Source of the DNA: Dyadobacter soli
GTDB lineage: Bacteria > Bacteroidota > Bacteroidia > Cytophagales > Spirosomataceae
Length of the DNA: 64,000 nt
Reading direction: 5' to 3'
NCBI RefSeq assembly: GCF_900101885.1
Contig: NZ_FNAN01000003.1
Span: forward strand, 427,691 to 491,690
Part shown: in pieces, positions 9,216 to 18,927 of the stretch
How positions within the stretch are numbered: the first letter of the stretch is position 1
Layout: each line of letters starts with the position of its first letter
The notes under the pieces: model-generated
What the model saw: only the letters and a program-made list of their open reading frames with translations
Told to the model about the DNA's origin: nothing
Database searches by the model: none
Translations under genes and position numbers: made by a program

Positions 9216-12200
9216 ATGCATTACCTCTCTTCCTCCTTCGGTAAATGGTTAACAGTGATCTTGTTAACGGGATTTTCAATGTTGGCCCATGGCCAGAAGA
9301 CAGCCGTGTTGACCGGCCAGGTGACAGAAGCGGCGACGGGGAAGCCTATGCCGTTTGCAAATGTATATGTCAACGGCAGTACCCAGGGCGCAGTCACCGA
9401 TGAAAACGGGGCGTATAAGTTGAGCGGGATTCCGCTCGGTACGGTTGAGATCGTAGCTTCGTTTGTGGGGTATGTTTCTGTCACGCATAAGATCCGGTTT
9501 GAAAACACATCACCGCAAAAAGCCAATTTCGCGCTTGAAGCAAGTGCGGAAATGCTCGATGCGGTTACAATAAAGGGGAACCCGAAAGGTTGGGAGCGCC
9601 ATTTGCGGCAGTTTAAAAAGCAGCTCTTCGGGGAGCCGTTTGGCGGGCAATGCGTGCTTGTAAACAGCGAAGTCCTTAATTTCAAAGAAGACAAGGGGCA
9701 TTTGTATGCGACGGCCAGTGAGCCCTTGATTATCGAGAATCAGGCGCTGGGCTACCGGCTTATTTATGCATTGCAACATTTCGATGCTACCTCGGTAAAG
9801 GTCTATTCGGCCGGTACTTCACGTTTTGAAGAACTAAAACCGGAAAATGAACGGCAGGCCGAACGGTTTCTGCATAACCGGCAGACCGCCTATAAGGGGT
9901 CGATCCGGCATTTGATGGCCAGCCTCATCGATAATTCGTACGAGCAGGCTGGTTTTCTGGTTTATCAGGAAGATCCATCAAGGTCCATTCCGATCGATCG
10001 CCGCACAATTACACTGGAAGCCGCAGTGAGAGAGATCAAGCGCCTGGTACCGGTCAAAATTGCTACGCTGATCCAGCCGGGACGGTTGCCGAATGAACGG
10101 AAGCTGTTTTCTCCTTTGAAGCTCGTTGTGCTCTACACGAAAGCCTCCTCGACTTTCTCGCCCTATCCCGATGCGCGTTACGCCTATACGGAAATAAGAC
10201 TGCCCAGCGGCCAGTTGCAAATGACCTCCGACGGGGTGATCACGATCCCCGAGGGAATGGAAGCGCAGGGATCGATGGCAAGCGACCGGCTTTCAACCAT
10301 GCTGCCCGCAGAATGGACACCCAGGGGCAACCAGCAAGAGGAACTTACAAATGGCCCGTTGGTTACGCAGGGAAAGCTTGCGCTGCCCGACACCTGCACC
10401 AGCCGGATTACTGTAACTTTTAATGAGCGATTCAAGTTGCTGTCGCCTAGCGTGTTTGTGCATATCGATAAGCCGGTTTATGCCACAGGCGACCGGGTCT
10501 GGATGAGTGCGTATTTACTCGACGCGGCCAACGACCAGCGCGCCGGCGGAGAAGCGGCAATGCATGTCGACCTGCTTACGCCGGCAGGCCAGCTGGTGCA
10601 GCACCAATGGATACGCGTGGAGGACGGACGCGGTCAGGGCAGCTTCCGGCTGTCGGACACGCTGGCCGCGGGGACGTACCGGCTGCGCGCCTATACGGAT
10701 GAAGACAATGCCCAGCTTGGTCCGGCTTTCGAGCGCCAGGTGGGCATTTATAACTTGTTTCGAAATGAAACTTCTGCGGATCGTGACACGCTGTCCCGCT
10801 CTTTGGATATCCGGATCTTACCGGAAGGCGGCCGCTGGATTTCGGGATTGCCGGCCCGTTTGGGGATCAAAATTGTGCAGCCGAATGGCCATGGTTTAAC
10901 AGTTGACGGGCTTATTGTGGATGACATTGGAGCGGAAGTAACGCGTTTCAAAACTAACCCGCAAGGGATGACCAGCGTTTCAATGCAGCCAAACGCTCAA
11001 AGATCCTATTATGCAGATGTAGTTTACATGGGCCAGCGGCAGCACATCCCTCTACCCAAGCTGGAAACGGAAGGGATGTTACTCTCGGTCGACGCGGTGA
11101 GCGATACCGCCCGGGTGGCACTGACCGTCATGAGCGCTAACCAGACTGCGAGCGATTCGGTGTATATTTTAATTCAACAGCGCGGCAGCATTGTTGATCA
11201 GCGAAAGATGATCCTGCAAAAAGGTATAGCAAAAGTAAGCTTGCCGATGACAGGCTGGTCGCCAGGTCTCACCCAAATTACCCTTTATGACGGTTCAGCG
11301 AGGCCCCAGGCCGAGCGGCTGTTTTTTGTGCCTGAATTTGTCGCGCCGGTGCGGATGGTGTTAGCATTGAACAAATCCCGTTACCAGCCTCGTGAGCAGG
11401 TCGTTATGAGCGTGAGCCTCGCCGATAACGGCTCTCCGGCATCCGCGGCGCTATCGGCGTCCATCACGGATGTCAATAAGGTGTCCGAGGATTCCACCGC
11501 TACTTTACACACGCATTTACTGCTCACCGGGGAGCTTCGGGGAATAGTCGAAAATGCCAACCGTTACCTCGCCGACCGAAGCGATAAAACGCGCCGGGAT
11601 CTGGACGACCTGCTGTTGACGCAGGGATGGCGGCGCGTCAGTGGCACGGCGGAGCAGGACCTGGCGGATGGTTTGTCGTTCACCGGCCGTGTTTTGGATT
11701 CGAAAAAACAGCCGGTACCCGGCGCTCACATTACGGTTGCGTCGACGGGCGCAGGTAAGTCGTTCGTAAAAATGGCCAGCGCCGACGAGCAAGGGCTGTT
11801 CAAATTGGCGGGAATGACTGTTATGGATACCGTGCAGCTCATGGCGCAAATCTCAGACAGTAAATCCAAACGCCTCTCTCCGGGCAGGGTAGTACTGGTG
11901 CGGGAAGGAGCAGGACCACGTTGGGAAGCCGGCAAAATACCCGCATTGTCTAGCGGAGCTGCATTACCGGTTCAGATGGAAGCAGCCAGGGATCGGCAGC
12001 AGGCGAACCCCGACCTCTATCGCGACAAAACTGTGAAGCAGCTGGAAGAAATTACGGTCCGCGGCCAGAAAACCGATGACAGGCCTGAGGATGTCAGAAT
12101 GCGCAGCCTGCACGATGTAGCCGATGCCGTTGCCAAATTCGATGAAAAGTCCCCGATGTATCCGAATTTATACGAAATGGTCCAGGGGCGTTTCGCCGGG

Positions 12201-12782
12201 GTAACAGTGCATAAGACTTCCGCTAAGCCGGGCTCACCGCCGACACCGCCCGGGTACAACATAATCATCAGGGGTGTCGGCAGCTTCAACAGTGGCACGC
12301 AGCCGTTGTTTTTGGTAGATGGCGTCCCTATCCAGGACCCGGACGGCACTGCTTTGCTAGTCTTCAATCCCAGGGATATCGAGCGAGTCGAAGTGTTGAA
12401 AAACGCCAGCACGGTAGGTATTTATGGTGTCAGAGGAGCCAATGGCGTAATTGCTTTCTACATGAAACGCGGCCGGTCGATGCAAGAAGGTAGAAAAGTA
12501 GAGTCGGATATGCTTCCGATCCAGTTTATAGGCTACCCTTCCGTGCAGCGGGAGTTTTATGTACCGCGCTACGACACGGAGCCGGGAGCCAATGCCGTTT
12601 CCGGTGCTGCCGACGACCGCGACGTTCTTTACTGGAAACCATTAATGCAAACCGACAGCAAAGGGCAAAGCCAGCTGCGGTTTCCGTTGTCGGACAAGGT
12701 GCGGACTTTGCGCGTGGTGATCCAGGGAATCACTTCGGACGGCCGCCCGGTAAGTAGTACGCAGTTAGTTCAGGTTCAGTGA
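9216..12782 (+). CDS. Large surface protein: carboxypeptidase-like domain, MG2-like domain and TonB plug without a barrel
   Basis: 1188 residues. ATG at 9216 is preferred over an in-frame TTG at 9207; it opens a signal peptide ending MLAHG. Parts in order: CarboxypepD_reg-like beta-sandwich (about 27-110: VLTGQVTEAATGKPMPFANVYVNG), a long middle region with an alpha-2-macroglobulin MG2-like segment near 410-440 (SVFVHIDKPVYATGDRVWMSAYLLD), a second CarboxypepD-like unit near 820, then at about 1015-1080 a SusC-type plug signature (NIIIRGVGSF, PLFLVDGVPIQDP, IERVEVLKNAS, GIYGVRGANGVI). Only about 110 residues follow, far too few for a barrel; the end (YWKPLMQTDSKGQSQLRFP) resembles A2M-type segments. 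Known in Bacteroidota as plug-domain proteins of unknown role. Monocistronic, closed by the terminator at 13016. Confidence 0.8.
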   Translation: MHYLSSSFGKWLTVILLTGFSMLAHGQKTAVLTGQVTEAATGKPMPFANVYVNGSTQGAVTDENGAYKLSGIPLGTVEIVASFVGYVSVTHKIRFENTSPQKANFALEASAEMLDAVTIKGNPKGWERHLRQFKKQLFGEPFGGQCVLVNSEVLNFKEDKGHLYATASEPLIIENQALGYRLIYALQHFDATSVKVYSAGTSRFEELKPENERQAERFLHNRQTAYKGSIRHLMASLIDNSYEQAGFLVYQEDPSRSIPIDRRTITLEAAVREIKRLVPVKIATLIQPGRLPNERKLFSPLKLVVLYTKASSTFSPYPDARYAYTEIRLPSGQLQMTSDGVITIPEGMEAQGSMASDRLSTMLPAEWTPRGNQQEELTNGPLVTQGKLALPDTCTSRITVTFNERFKLLSPSVFVHIDKPVYATGDRVWMSAYLLDAANDQRAGGEAAMHVDLLTPAGQLVQHQWIRVEDGRGQGSFRLSDTLAAGTYRLRAYTDEDNAQLGPAFERQVGIYNLFRNETSADRDTLSRSLDIRILPEGGRWISGLPARLGIKIVQPNGHGLTVDGLIVDDIGAEVTRFKTNPQGMTSVSMQPNAQRSYYADVVYMGQRQHIPLPKLETEGMLLSVDAVSDTARVALTVMSANQTASDSVYILIQQRGSIVDQRKMILQKGIAKVSLPMTGWSPGLTQITLYDGSARPQAERLFFVPEFVAPVRMVLALNKSRYQPREQVVMSVSLADNGSPASAALSASITDVNKVSEDSTATLHTHLLLTGELRGIVENANRYLADRSDKTRRDLDDLLLTQGWRRVSGTAEQDLADGLSFTGRVLDSKKQPVPGAHITVASTGAGKSFVKMASADEQGLFKLAGMTVMDTVQLMAQISDSKSKRLSPGRVVLVREGAGPRWEAGKIPALSSGAALPVQMEAARDRQQANPDLYRDKTVKQLEEITVRGQKTDDRPEDVRMRSLHDVADAVAKFDEKSPMYPNLYEMVQGRFAGVTVHKTSAKPGSPPTPPGYNIIIRGVGSFNSGTQPLFLVDGVPIQDPDGTALLVFNPRDIERVEVLKNASTVGIYGVRGANGVIAFYMKRGRSMQEGRKVESDMLPIQFIGYPSVQREFYVPRYDTEPGANAVSGAADDRDVLYWKPLMQTDSKGQSQLRFPLSDKVRTLRVVIQGITSDGRPVSSTQLVQVQ

Positions 12783-13015
12783 TGTTGTGGGAGACAGTGC
12801 GGCGGGTCCACGTTCGCCTTTGGGTGAGAACAATCCGGTTTGCATGCCAAGCAGCAATTGTATGCCTATCAGAACAGGTTAGTAAAAGAATAGCTTTGTA
12901 CAACAGTTATCATTGAATATCCATTTAAAATCAATTAGATAACCCTGTACTTTGCTGAAAGGAATAGGACACTTTCGGGCGATGCCAAGTGTTTGGTAAG
13001 TACAGTTGTAACGAG

Positions 13016-13048
13016 AAAATACCGCTTCACATGAGGTGGTATTTTTTG
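13016..13048. terminator. Bidirectional intrinsic terminator
   Basis: AAAATACCGC (13016-13025) pairs with GTGGTATTTT (13036-13045), one G-T pair, loop of 10, followed by T residues to 13047 on the plus strand and by an A-to-T mirror on the minus strand. It sits between two convergent genes and can end both. Confidence 0.8.
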
Positions 13049-13051
13049 TTA

Positions 13052-14431
13052 CTAGGCAAAAAAAGTAGTTGATTTATTGATCCCCAGTTTCTTCATCCGC
13101 GAGTTCAGCGTGGAAACGTTAAGCCCCAGCAGTTCCGCAGCACCACCGGTGCCGGCGATTCGCCCACTGCATTTTTTGAGAATCTGGATAATGTAGTCGC
13201 GTTCCATTTCTTCCATCGATTTGATTTTCGAAGCCCCGCCTTCCGGTGAAATTTCCGCTTTGGCGTTGTTTAGCAGGCTGATACCGTTGATCGTGTCGCC
13301 GGAGCTCATCAGCACGCTGCGCTCGATCAAATGTTGCAGCTCGCGGATGTTTCCCGGCCAGTCGTAGCTCACCAGTTGCCTGGAAACGGAAGGGGAAAAG
13401 CCGGACACGCTCTTGCCGAATTTGGCGGCGAAGATTTGAACAAAATAGATCGCCAGCGGCATAATGTCGTCTTTTCGTTCACGGAGCGGTGGGAGTGCTA
13501 CGGGAAAAACATTAAGCCTGTAATATAAATCGAGCCGGAAACGGCCTTCCGCTACTTCTTTTTCGAGGTTGCGGTTGGTAGCGGCGATAATGCGGATGTC
13601 GAGGTCGATAGGTGTTTTACCGCCTATCCGGTCGATTTGCTTTTCCTGCAACACATGTAACAGCTTTGCCTGCATGGAAAGGGTCAGCTCGCCGATTTCA
13701 TCCAGGAATATCGTCCCGTTCTGGGCAAGTTCGAACCTGCCCGACCTGCGCTCGGACGCACCTGTGAATGCGCCCTTCTCGTGCCCGAACAGCTCGGACT
13801 CGATCAGTGCCGCCGGCAGGGCCGCGCAATTCACCCGAACGAACGGATGTTTCCGGCGATCAGATAATTTGTGAATGCTTTCCGCGATTTTTTCCTTGCC
13901 GGTACCACTTTCACCGAGTATCAGTACGGAAACATCGGATGGCGCGGCAATGCGGACTTTTTCCATTACCTCTAAAAGGCCCGGACTGCTGCCTACGATG
14001 GTAGGTAATGCTGAGTTGACGGGTATGTCTAACGGCGGTTGAGGTTTTGATAATTCCGACTTTTGCTGGTGCAGGTAATGGGCAATGTCCAGCGTGACCA
14101 GGATATCTTTTTCCCGGAATGGTTTGACGAGGAAACCGTAGGGTTGAGTGCTTTTAGCCGCGTCCAGGATTTCCCTGGATGAGTTGGCCGACAGGTATAC
14201 AAATGCAATGTCCCGCTTGCGAAGGACACGCGCAAGGTCGATGCCTGTCAGATTTCCTTTCAAATAAATGTCAAGTAAAACCAGGTCGGGGAGCGTGACA
14301 TCGATGATTTCCAGTGCCGAGCGGACGTCGTGCGCAATGGCTATGACTGTATAGCCGGCCTTTTCAAGCACCATTTGAATGTGGTTGGCCTCGATAAACT
14401 GATCTTCAACGATCAAAACCTTGCCGTTCAT
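13052..14431 (-). CDS. Sigma-54-dependent response regulator (NtrC type)
   Basis: 459 residues from ATG 14431 (an in-frame TTG lies at 14440). Receiver domain about 4-120 with acidic pocket VEDQ, phospho-acceptor Asp in LVLLDIYLKG near 51 and Lys in FLVKPF near 102. AAA+ sigma-54 domain about 145-375: Walker A GESGTGKE near 172, ELFGHEKGAFTGA near 220 (the GAFTGA loop that contacts sigma-54), Walker B GTIFLDEIGEL, and the arginine-rich second region of homology. Fis-type HTH at the end (GGAAELLGLNVSTLNSRMKKLGI). It activates sigma-54 promoters. No cognate kinase is adjacent; the kinase at 18.9 kb is a candidate only by proximity. Next gene upstream on the strand is 205 bases away, with nothing notable between. 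Confidence 0.93.
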   Translation of the reverse strand: MNGKVLIVEDQFIEANHIQMVLEKAGYTVIAIAHDVRSALEIIDVTLPDLVLLDIYLKGNLTGIDLARVLRKRDIAFVYLSANSSREILDAAKSTQPYGFLVKPFREKDILVTLDIAHYLHQQKSELSKPQPPLDIPVNSALPTIVGSSPGLLEVMEKVRIAAPSDVSVLILGESGTGKEKIAESIHKLSDRRKHPFVRVNCAALPAALIESELFGHEKGAFTGASERRSGRFELAQNGTIFLDEIGELTLSMQAKLLHVLQEKQIDRIGGKTPIDLDIRIIAATNRNLEKEVAEGRFRLDLYYRLNVFPVALPPLRERKDDIMPLAIYFVQIFAAKFGKSVSGFSPSVSRQLVSYDWPGNIRELQHLIERSVLMSSGDTINGISLLNNAKAEISPEGGASKIKSMEEMERDYIIQILKKCSGRIAGTGGAAELLGLNVSTLNSRMKKLGINKSTTFFA

Positions 14432-14636
14432 AGTCTGCAAACAGGCTGATTACCCTTCTCGATTTGGAATATAGATTAGCTGTAAATGCAAATATAATCC
14501 AAGTGCGGAAATTTCAATCACTTCTCGGATATGTGATAACATGAGAATTATTGCCGGGCGCAGGAGATCGGGGATTGGTATGGTTCGTGAAATGAGCGGT
14601 GATTTTGGGGTTGGATGTAACGGTATATATTGTACG

Positions 14637-15305
14637 TCAGTCCGGTGATGATGGGCAACAATCGCTATTTTTTGAGGAAAGTAAATGGGGTGACGCATGA
14701 AATGCTTCACTCAACTCGAAGTCAACAGGCCCTTCCAGCACATGGGTGATCTTTTTCAGGAGTTTCTTATCAAAAATCATCCAGGGATGCATTAATGCGA
14801 ATACTTTGAAAGTTTTGCCGGCCGGCATCATCGAAGATCTGGCCGGAATAATGATCAGGTCAAAAGGACTGTAATAGGAGACAAAGACCAATTGCTGTAA
14901 TTGCCCGGCATTCGCATTAAGGCTGTTAAGAAAATCACTGTTTGGGCGCATCTGCCTTACACCCGCGAAGGGAAGCACATAGGCGGCAAGGGTACCATTA
15001 TGCGGCGTCGCAATGGTAATCAATCGGTCCGTTTTAGACAACCCACCCAGGCGTTGAAGATAGTATCGTGCTATCAGGCCTCCCATGCTGAAAGCAATGA
15101 TGTCGATCCGGTCGGACTCCTGTGTATTTTCCCGGATAAATGAACTTAGTCGTTCGGCAAGCTTCTCGAGGGGCTCGGTGCCATTACTGGGCAGCAACGA
15201 AGGTGTAAAAACTTTCCATCCCAATGCGCTCAATTGCTTTGACATCCAGGCCATTCTTCTGCCTGTATCCAGGAAACCATGCACGAGTATCAACGTATTG
15301 GCCAT
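14637..15305 (-). CDS. Small alpha/beta hydrolase, lipase-like
   Basis: 222 residues, start ATG 15305. Oxyanion motif LVHGFLDTG at 7-15 and nucleophile elbow AFSMGGL near 72 (Ser in A-x-S-x-G, a common replacement of the first Gly). The layout, with RIDIIAFSMGGLIARYYLQRLGG and TIATPHNGT shortly after, matches the triacylglycerol-lipase/PGAP1-like branch that acts on lipid or ester substrates. No signal peptide, so probably cytoplasmic. The catalytic His is not obvious in the C-terminal part; a candidate is the His in FALMHPW. On the same strand as the permease upstream (87-base gap), so co-transcription is possible. Substrate unknown. Confidence 0.75.
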   Translation of the reverse strand: MANTLILVHGFLDTGRRMAWMSKQLSALGWKVFTPSLLPSNGTEPLEKLAERLSSFIRENTQESDRIDIIAFSMGGLIARYYLQRLGGLSKTDRLITIATPHNGTLAAYVLPFAGVRQMRPNSDFLNSLNANAGQLQQLVFVSYYSPFDLIIIPARSSMMPAGKTFKVFALMHPWMIFDKKLLKKITHVLEGPVDFELSEAFHASPHLLSSKNSDCCPSSPD

Positions 15306-15392
15306 CTCAAATTCTGGTTATAGTTCGTTGGCCCAAAACTGGTTACATAATGCGACAATTCTTTTGATAAAAATCAAAAAATCACGTAATCC

Positions 15393-18044
15393 CTATTCAC
15401 TTCGTAAACTTTTTACCGGATTTGCCAGGGCTGTCCGGATGGATTGAAAGCAAATCGTCAGGAAGGCGACCAGCACGGCCAGTAATGCGGCTTCCAGAAA
15501 TATAAATGCGTCGATGCCGATCCGGTAGGGATAGTTTTGCAGCCATTTGTCGATGGCGTAATAGGCCAGCGGAAATGCGAAAATGAAGGACAGCGAGACA
15601 AGTTTCAGGAAGTCGGATGTGAGCAGGCGGGTGATGCTGGCCACCGATGCGCCCATCACCTTGCGGATACCGACCTCTTTGCTGCGCCGCTCGGCGGAAA
15701 GCGTAGCCAGTCCGAATAGCCCGATGCAGGAAATGAAAATGGTAAGCGTGGTGCCAAAAAGCATGATTTGCCTCCACCTGGCCTCGGATTCGTACCGTTT
15801 CAGGTTTTCGTCGTCCAGGAACCGGTAAGTGTACGGATTGAGCGGGAACAGCCGGGCGTATGTTTCGGCAATGTGCCGGAGGCTGGAAGTTTCAGACGCG
15901 GGTTTGATTTTGACAAAAAAACGCCCGTAGGGGTTGGCTGGCCTCATGGTAAAGAGCTGCGGGCCGATTTCCTCGTTCAGATCGGTGTAATGATAGTCTT
16001 TCACGACGCCGACGACCGTGCATTTGAAATTTTCATACGTGAAATCGACTATCTGGCCGATTGGTTCCTTCCAGCCGGCCTGCCTTACAAATGCTTCGTT
16101 CACCAGCACGGAGCGCGTGGAATCGCCCGGGAAGGCGGGTGAGAAGTTGCGGCCTTTCACCACCGGCACCTGAATGGCGGGCAGATACTCGTGGTCGACG
16201 GTCTCATATATAAAAGGAATTTCCGTGCCTTGATTGACTTTCGCCGCCGTGTTCCAGCGGCCGCCGTTTTTGGGCGCGACGGCAATGATGTTCGGATCTT
16301 TTTGAAGTTCCAGTCTAAGCAGGTGCGCTTGCTCACGGGTGAGGTTAGGTTTGTCGACACTGATCAAATGCTCATCATTGTAGCCCAGGTCTTTATTGAT
16401 CAGAAAATTGAACTGGGAATTGATCGTGAGCGTGCCGATGATGAGGAAGGATGCGATCGTGAACTGGAGTACCACCAGCGTAGTTTGCAGATAGCCTTTG
16501 CCCGAAAGCTGCAACCGTTGATAAAGGGTTCTGACAGGACTGTAACCCGACAACACAACGGCCGGATAAAAACCGGCCAGCAGGCCCGTAGTGAGCAGCA
16601 GCGCGAGGTAGCCGAGCACGAGGCCGGTATCGAAAAGGTAGGAAAGGGAGAGGGACTTGTTGGCAAGGTCGTTGAAAATAGGCAATATAAGCTGTACAAG
16701 TACCAGCGCCAGAACGAATGCAATGATGCACAGGAGGAAAGATTCGCCCAAAAACTGCATGACGAGTTGCATACGCCCGCTTCCGACTACTTTGCGTACA
16801 CCGATTTCCTTGGCACGTTTCAAAGAACGCGCCACGGTCAGGTTCACGAAATTGATACAAGCAATGGCGAGTATAAAGAGTGCTATGCCCGTAAGAATAT
16901 ACGACCACAGCGGGTTGCTATGCCCCACCAGGCCACCGTCGGAGGGCAACTCTTCGCTCAGGTGCATATCCGGAAAGGGTTGGAGGTTGTAAACTTTCTT
17001 GTCCTTCATGCCATATTTCAGTGCTACCTCCTTAATGGCCTCTTTGGCTTCGGCATTGTAAACGAGGTTCATCTTGCGCTCCACCTGCGCGATGTTCGTT
17101 CCGGGGGCGAGCAGGACGAATGTGTTCATGAATGTATTGAACCAGTTGGTAGCGCGGTGGGCTTCACCCGGCCCGATGACCATCGGAATGACCATGTCGA
17201 ACTTGATCGATGAATTCTGAGGGCACTTTTTTGCTACGCCCGTGACCGTGTAGGGTTCGAAGCGCGCGTCCTTTTCAAAACTATCTTTCATCAGAACTGT
17301 CCTTCCAAGCACATTTTTGCTGCCAAATTGCTTCTCGGCCATTGCTTCCGAGAGTACCACCGAGCGGGGTTCTTTCAATGCGGTGTTCGGGTCGCCGCTC
17401 AGCAAGGGGAAGGAAAATATGGAAAAGAAGCTGGAATCCGCACGGAAAATGTCTTCGCTTTTGATCTCGTTGCCTCTTTTGATATCGTTGCGGTGCCCAT
17501 GGAAACGCACGAATGCCTTGATTTCGGGCACACCTGCTGCAAAGGCCGGGCCGGCGACATAGCCCGTGTTTCCCATGGAGCCCACCTGCTTGCCTTCGGG
17601 CGAAATGTATTTGTTGGTAATGCGGTAAATGTCCGGATTATTAGCGTGAAACTGGTCAAAGCTGACTTCGTCTTTCGTGTACAGCAAAATCAGCATGGCA
17701 GCAGCGAGTCCGATGCTCAGCCCGGCCACATTGATAAACGAATAAGCCTTGTTATGTACGAGCGTGCGCAGGGCGATGGTGAAGTAGTTACGGATCATAT
17801 CACGGCTGAGTAAATAAGTGGGTGGATAGTCGCTTTTTGTTCTTTTGATATACCTCCATTGCAGAAAACCCAATGCTTCGATCCAGTATCGAAGCTGCGC
17901 TTTTCTCAGGCCCGCCTTTCGGACCTGATAGCGGAATTCTTCGTGCAGGTCGCCCAGGACCGATTCCCGTAAGTGCGGGGCGCATACCAGGGATAGTAGC
18001 CTATCGGCCCAGACTGGCGGACGCGGCGGGAGATCTGGTTCCAT
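15393..18044 (-). CDS. FtsX/MacB-type ABC transporter permease with prefix domain
   Basis: 883 residues, start ATG 18044. Residues about 8-70 (PPVWADRLLSLVCAPHLRESVLGDLHEEF) form the permease prefix domain 2 typical of large Bacteroidota proteins of this family. Then a transmembrane helix (SFINVAGLSIGLAAAMLILLY), a MacB-type periplasmic domain, three helices, a second periplasmic domain and three more helices, the FtsX core being duplicated (RAKEIGVRKVVGS and RRSKEVGIRKVMGAS mark the two coupling loops). Such permeases work with a MacB-like ATPase in efflux or lipoprotein/peptide export; no ATPase gene is nearby, as is usual for this group. Divergent from the Imm5 gene. Confidence 0.9.
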   Translation of the reverse strand: MEPDLPPRPPVWADRLLSLVCAPHLRESVLGDLHEEFRYQVRKAGLRKAQLRYWIEALGFLQWRYIKRTKSDYPPTYLLSRDMIRNYFTIALRTLVHNKAYSFINVAGLSIGLAAAMLILLYTKDEVSFDQFHANNPDIYRITNKYISPEGKQVGSMGNTGYVAGPAFAAGVPEIKAFVRFHGHRNDIKRGNEIKSEDIFRADSSFFSIFSFPLLSGDPNTALKEPRSVVLSEAMAEKQFGSKNVLGRTVLMKDSFEKDARFEPYTVTGVAKKCPQNSSIKFDMVIPMVIGPGEAHRATNWFNTFMNTFVLLAPGTNIAQVERKMNLVYNAEAKEAIKEVALKYGMKDKKVYNLQPFPDMHLSEELPSDGGLVGHSNPLWSYILTGIALFILAIACINFVNLTVARSLKRAKEIGVRKVVGSGRMQLVMQFLGESFLLCIIAFVLALVLVQLILPIFNDLANKSLSLSYLFDTGLVLGYLALLLTTGLLAGFYPAVVLSGYSPVRTLYQRLQLSGKGYLQTTLVVLQFTIASFLIIGTLTINSQFNFLINKDLGYNDEHLISVDKPNLTREQAHLLRLELQKDPNIIAVAPKNGGRWNTAAKVNQGTEIPFIYETVDHEYLPAIQVPVVKGRNFSPAFPGDSTRSVLVNEAFVRQAGWKEPIGQIVDFTYENFKCTVVGVVKDYHYTDLNEEIGPQLFTMRPANPYGRFFVKIKPASETSSLRHIAETYARLFPLNPYTYRFLDDENLKRYESEARWRQIMLFGTTLTIFISCIGLFGLATLSAERRSKEVGIRKVMGASVASITRLLTSDFLKLVSLSFIFAFPLAYYAIDKWLQNYPYRIGIDAFIFLEAALLAVLVAFLTICFQSIRTALANPVKSLRSE

Positions 18045-18159
18045 ATTCTGATTAGTTTCACATTTGCTGATAAAATATCCAGCCAGCGCGTGTATTGTGG
18101 TTTATATGTCTGTAAATCAAAGTTTTGTGATATTTTTTGAACAATTGAACGTTCATTTG

Positions 18160-18176
18160 CGGACAGTTTATGTCCG
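18160..18176. promoter_or_regulatory. Short inverted repeat in the divergent region 18045-18317
   Basis: CGGACA (18160-18165) and TGTCCG (18171-18176) are perfect inverted arms with a 5-base spacer. The 273-base region between the permease and the Imm5 gene otherwise shows no recognisable promoter or RNA. A regulator site is possible but arms this short are weak evidence. Confidence 0.25.
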
Positions 18177-18317
18177 GTTCTAAGAATGAACCCAATCAAA
18201 TTTTTTGTTATGTTCGCCATACCCGCCTTTTAGTAGTCGGGAATTCGTTACAGCAATTTTAATCCATGAGAGAAGCAACAGTAAATTCTTTCTTAACAGC
18301 CAGTTAATCAAAGTGAA

Positions 18318-18755
18318 ATGCGAGACGCAAGATTTGTGGCGGAACACCGTGGCGGACCATTGAAAAGGCAACAGCATAATGCATTATTGGAATGGGCTTC
18401 CAAGTGCGTGAAGCACGTGTTGGATAAAATCGGAGAAAATTCAAATCCTTCGTTCATAAAAATTCTGGATGTTGGCGAAGCATGGAAGAATGGCAATGCC
18501 TCTGTGGGTGATGCCCGGAACGCCGCGTTCGCAGCTATTGCTATTGCCAAAGCACTTGAAGATCCGGTTAAAATTGCCGCTGCACGCGCGGTGGGGCATG
18601 TAGTGGCGGTCGCGCACATGGCCGACCATGCATTAAGAGCAGCTGATTACGCCTTGAAGGCATTAAGCAAGGACGAACGCGTTTTAGAACGGCAATGGCA
18701 AAATGAGCAGTTGCCCGTCTCGATTAAATCGCTTGTATTGGCAACCCGAAAGTAA
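18318..18755 (+). CDS. Imm5-family putative immunity protein, orphan
   Basis: 145 residues, start ATG 18318. The sequence matches the Imm5 pattern: an N-terminal LLEWASKCVKHVLD block, then AWKNGNASVGDARNAA (family AW..G......R.AA), and the Ala/His-rich helix AAARAVGHVVAVAHMADHALRAADYALKAL (quoted here only as landmarks; key residues are the GHVVAVAHMADHA histidines near 90-105). Imm5 members neutralise toxins delivered by polymorphic-toxin systems. No toxin, RHS core or VgrG-like gene is adjacent; the YD-repeat protein 9 kb away has no toxin domain. It may be a defence-only immunity gene or have another role. Family assignment is from pattern memory and is reasonably sure. Confidence 0.7.
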   Translation: MRDARFVAEHRGGPLKRQQHNALLEWASKCVKHVLDKIGENSNPSFIKILDVGEAWKNGNASVGDARNAAFAAIAIAKALEDPVKIAAARAVGHVVAVAHMADHALRAADYALKALSKDERVLERQWQNEQLPVSIKSLVLATRK

Positions 18756-18927
18756 GGTTCAGGAAGAAGCCGGGGTGGAGAACCTTAGCATGGTTCCTTC
18801 CTAATTCAGTCGCGCATGTCTAATATACCGGCAAAAAAACGATCGACATGACATTACCTGAACCGAAATTCAAATGGTTATATTTAAAATTGTGTAAAAG
18901 TCAGTTTGCAGCCATGTTAGAATATCG

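Noticed and set aside
16191..17213. 340-residue plus-strand open frame inside the FtsX-type permease
   Set aside because: Antisense shadow; the permease helices and repeat structure are on the minus strand.
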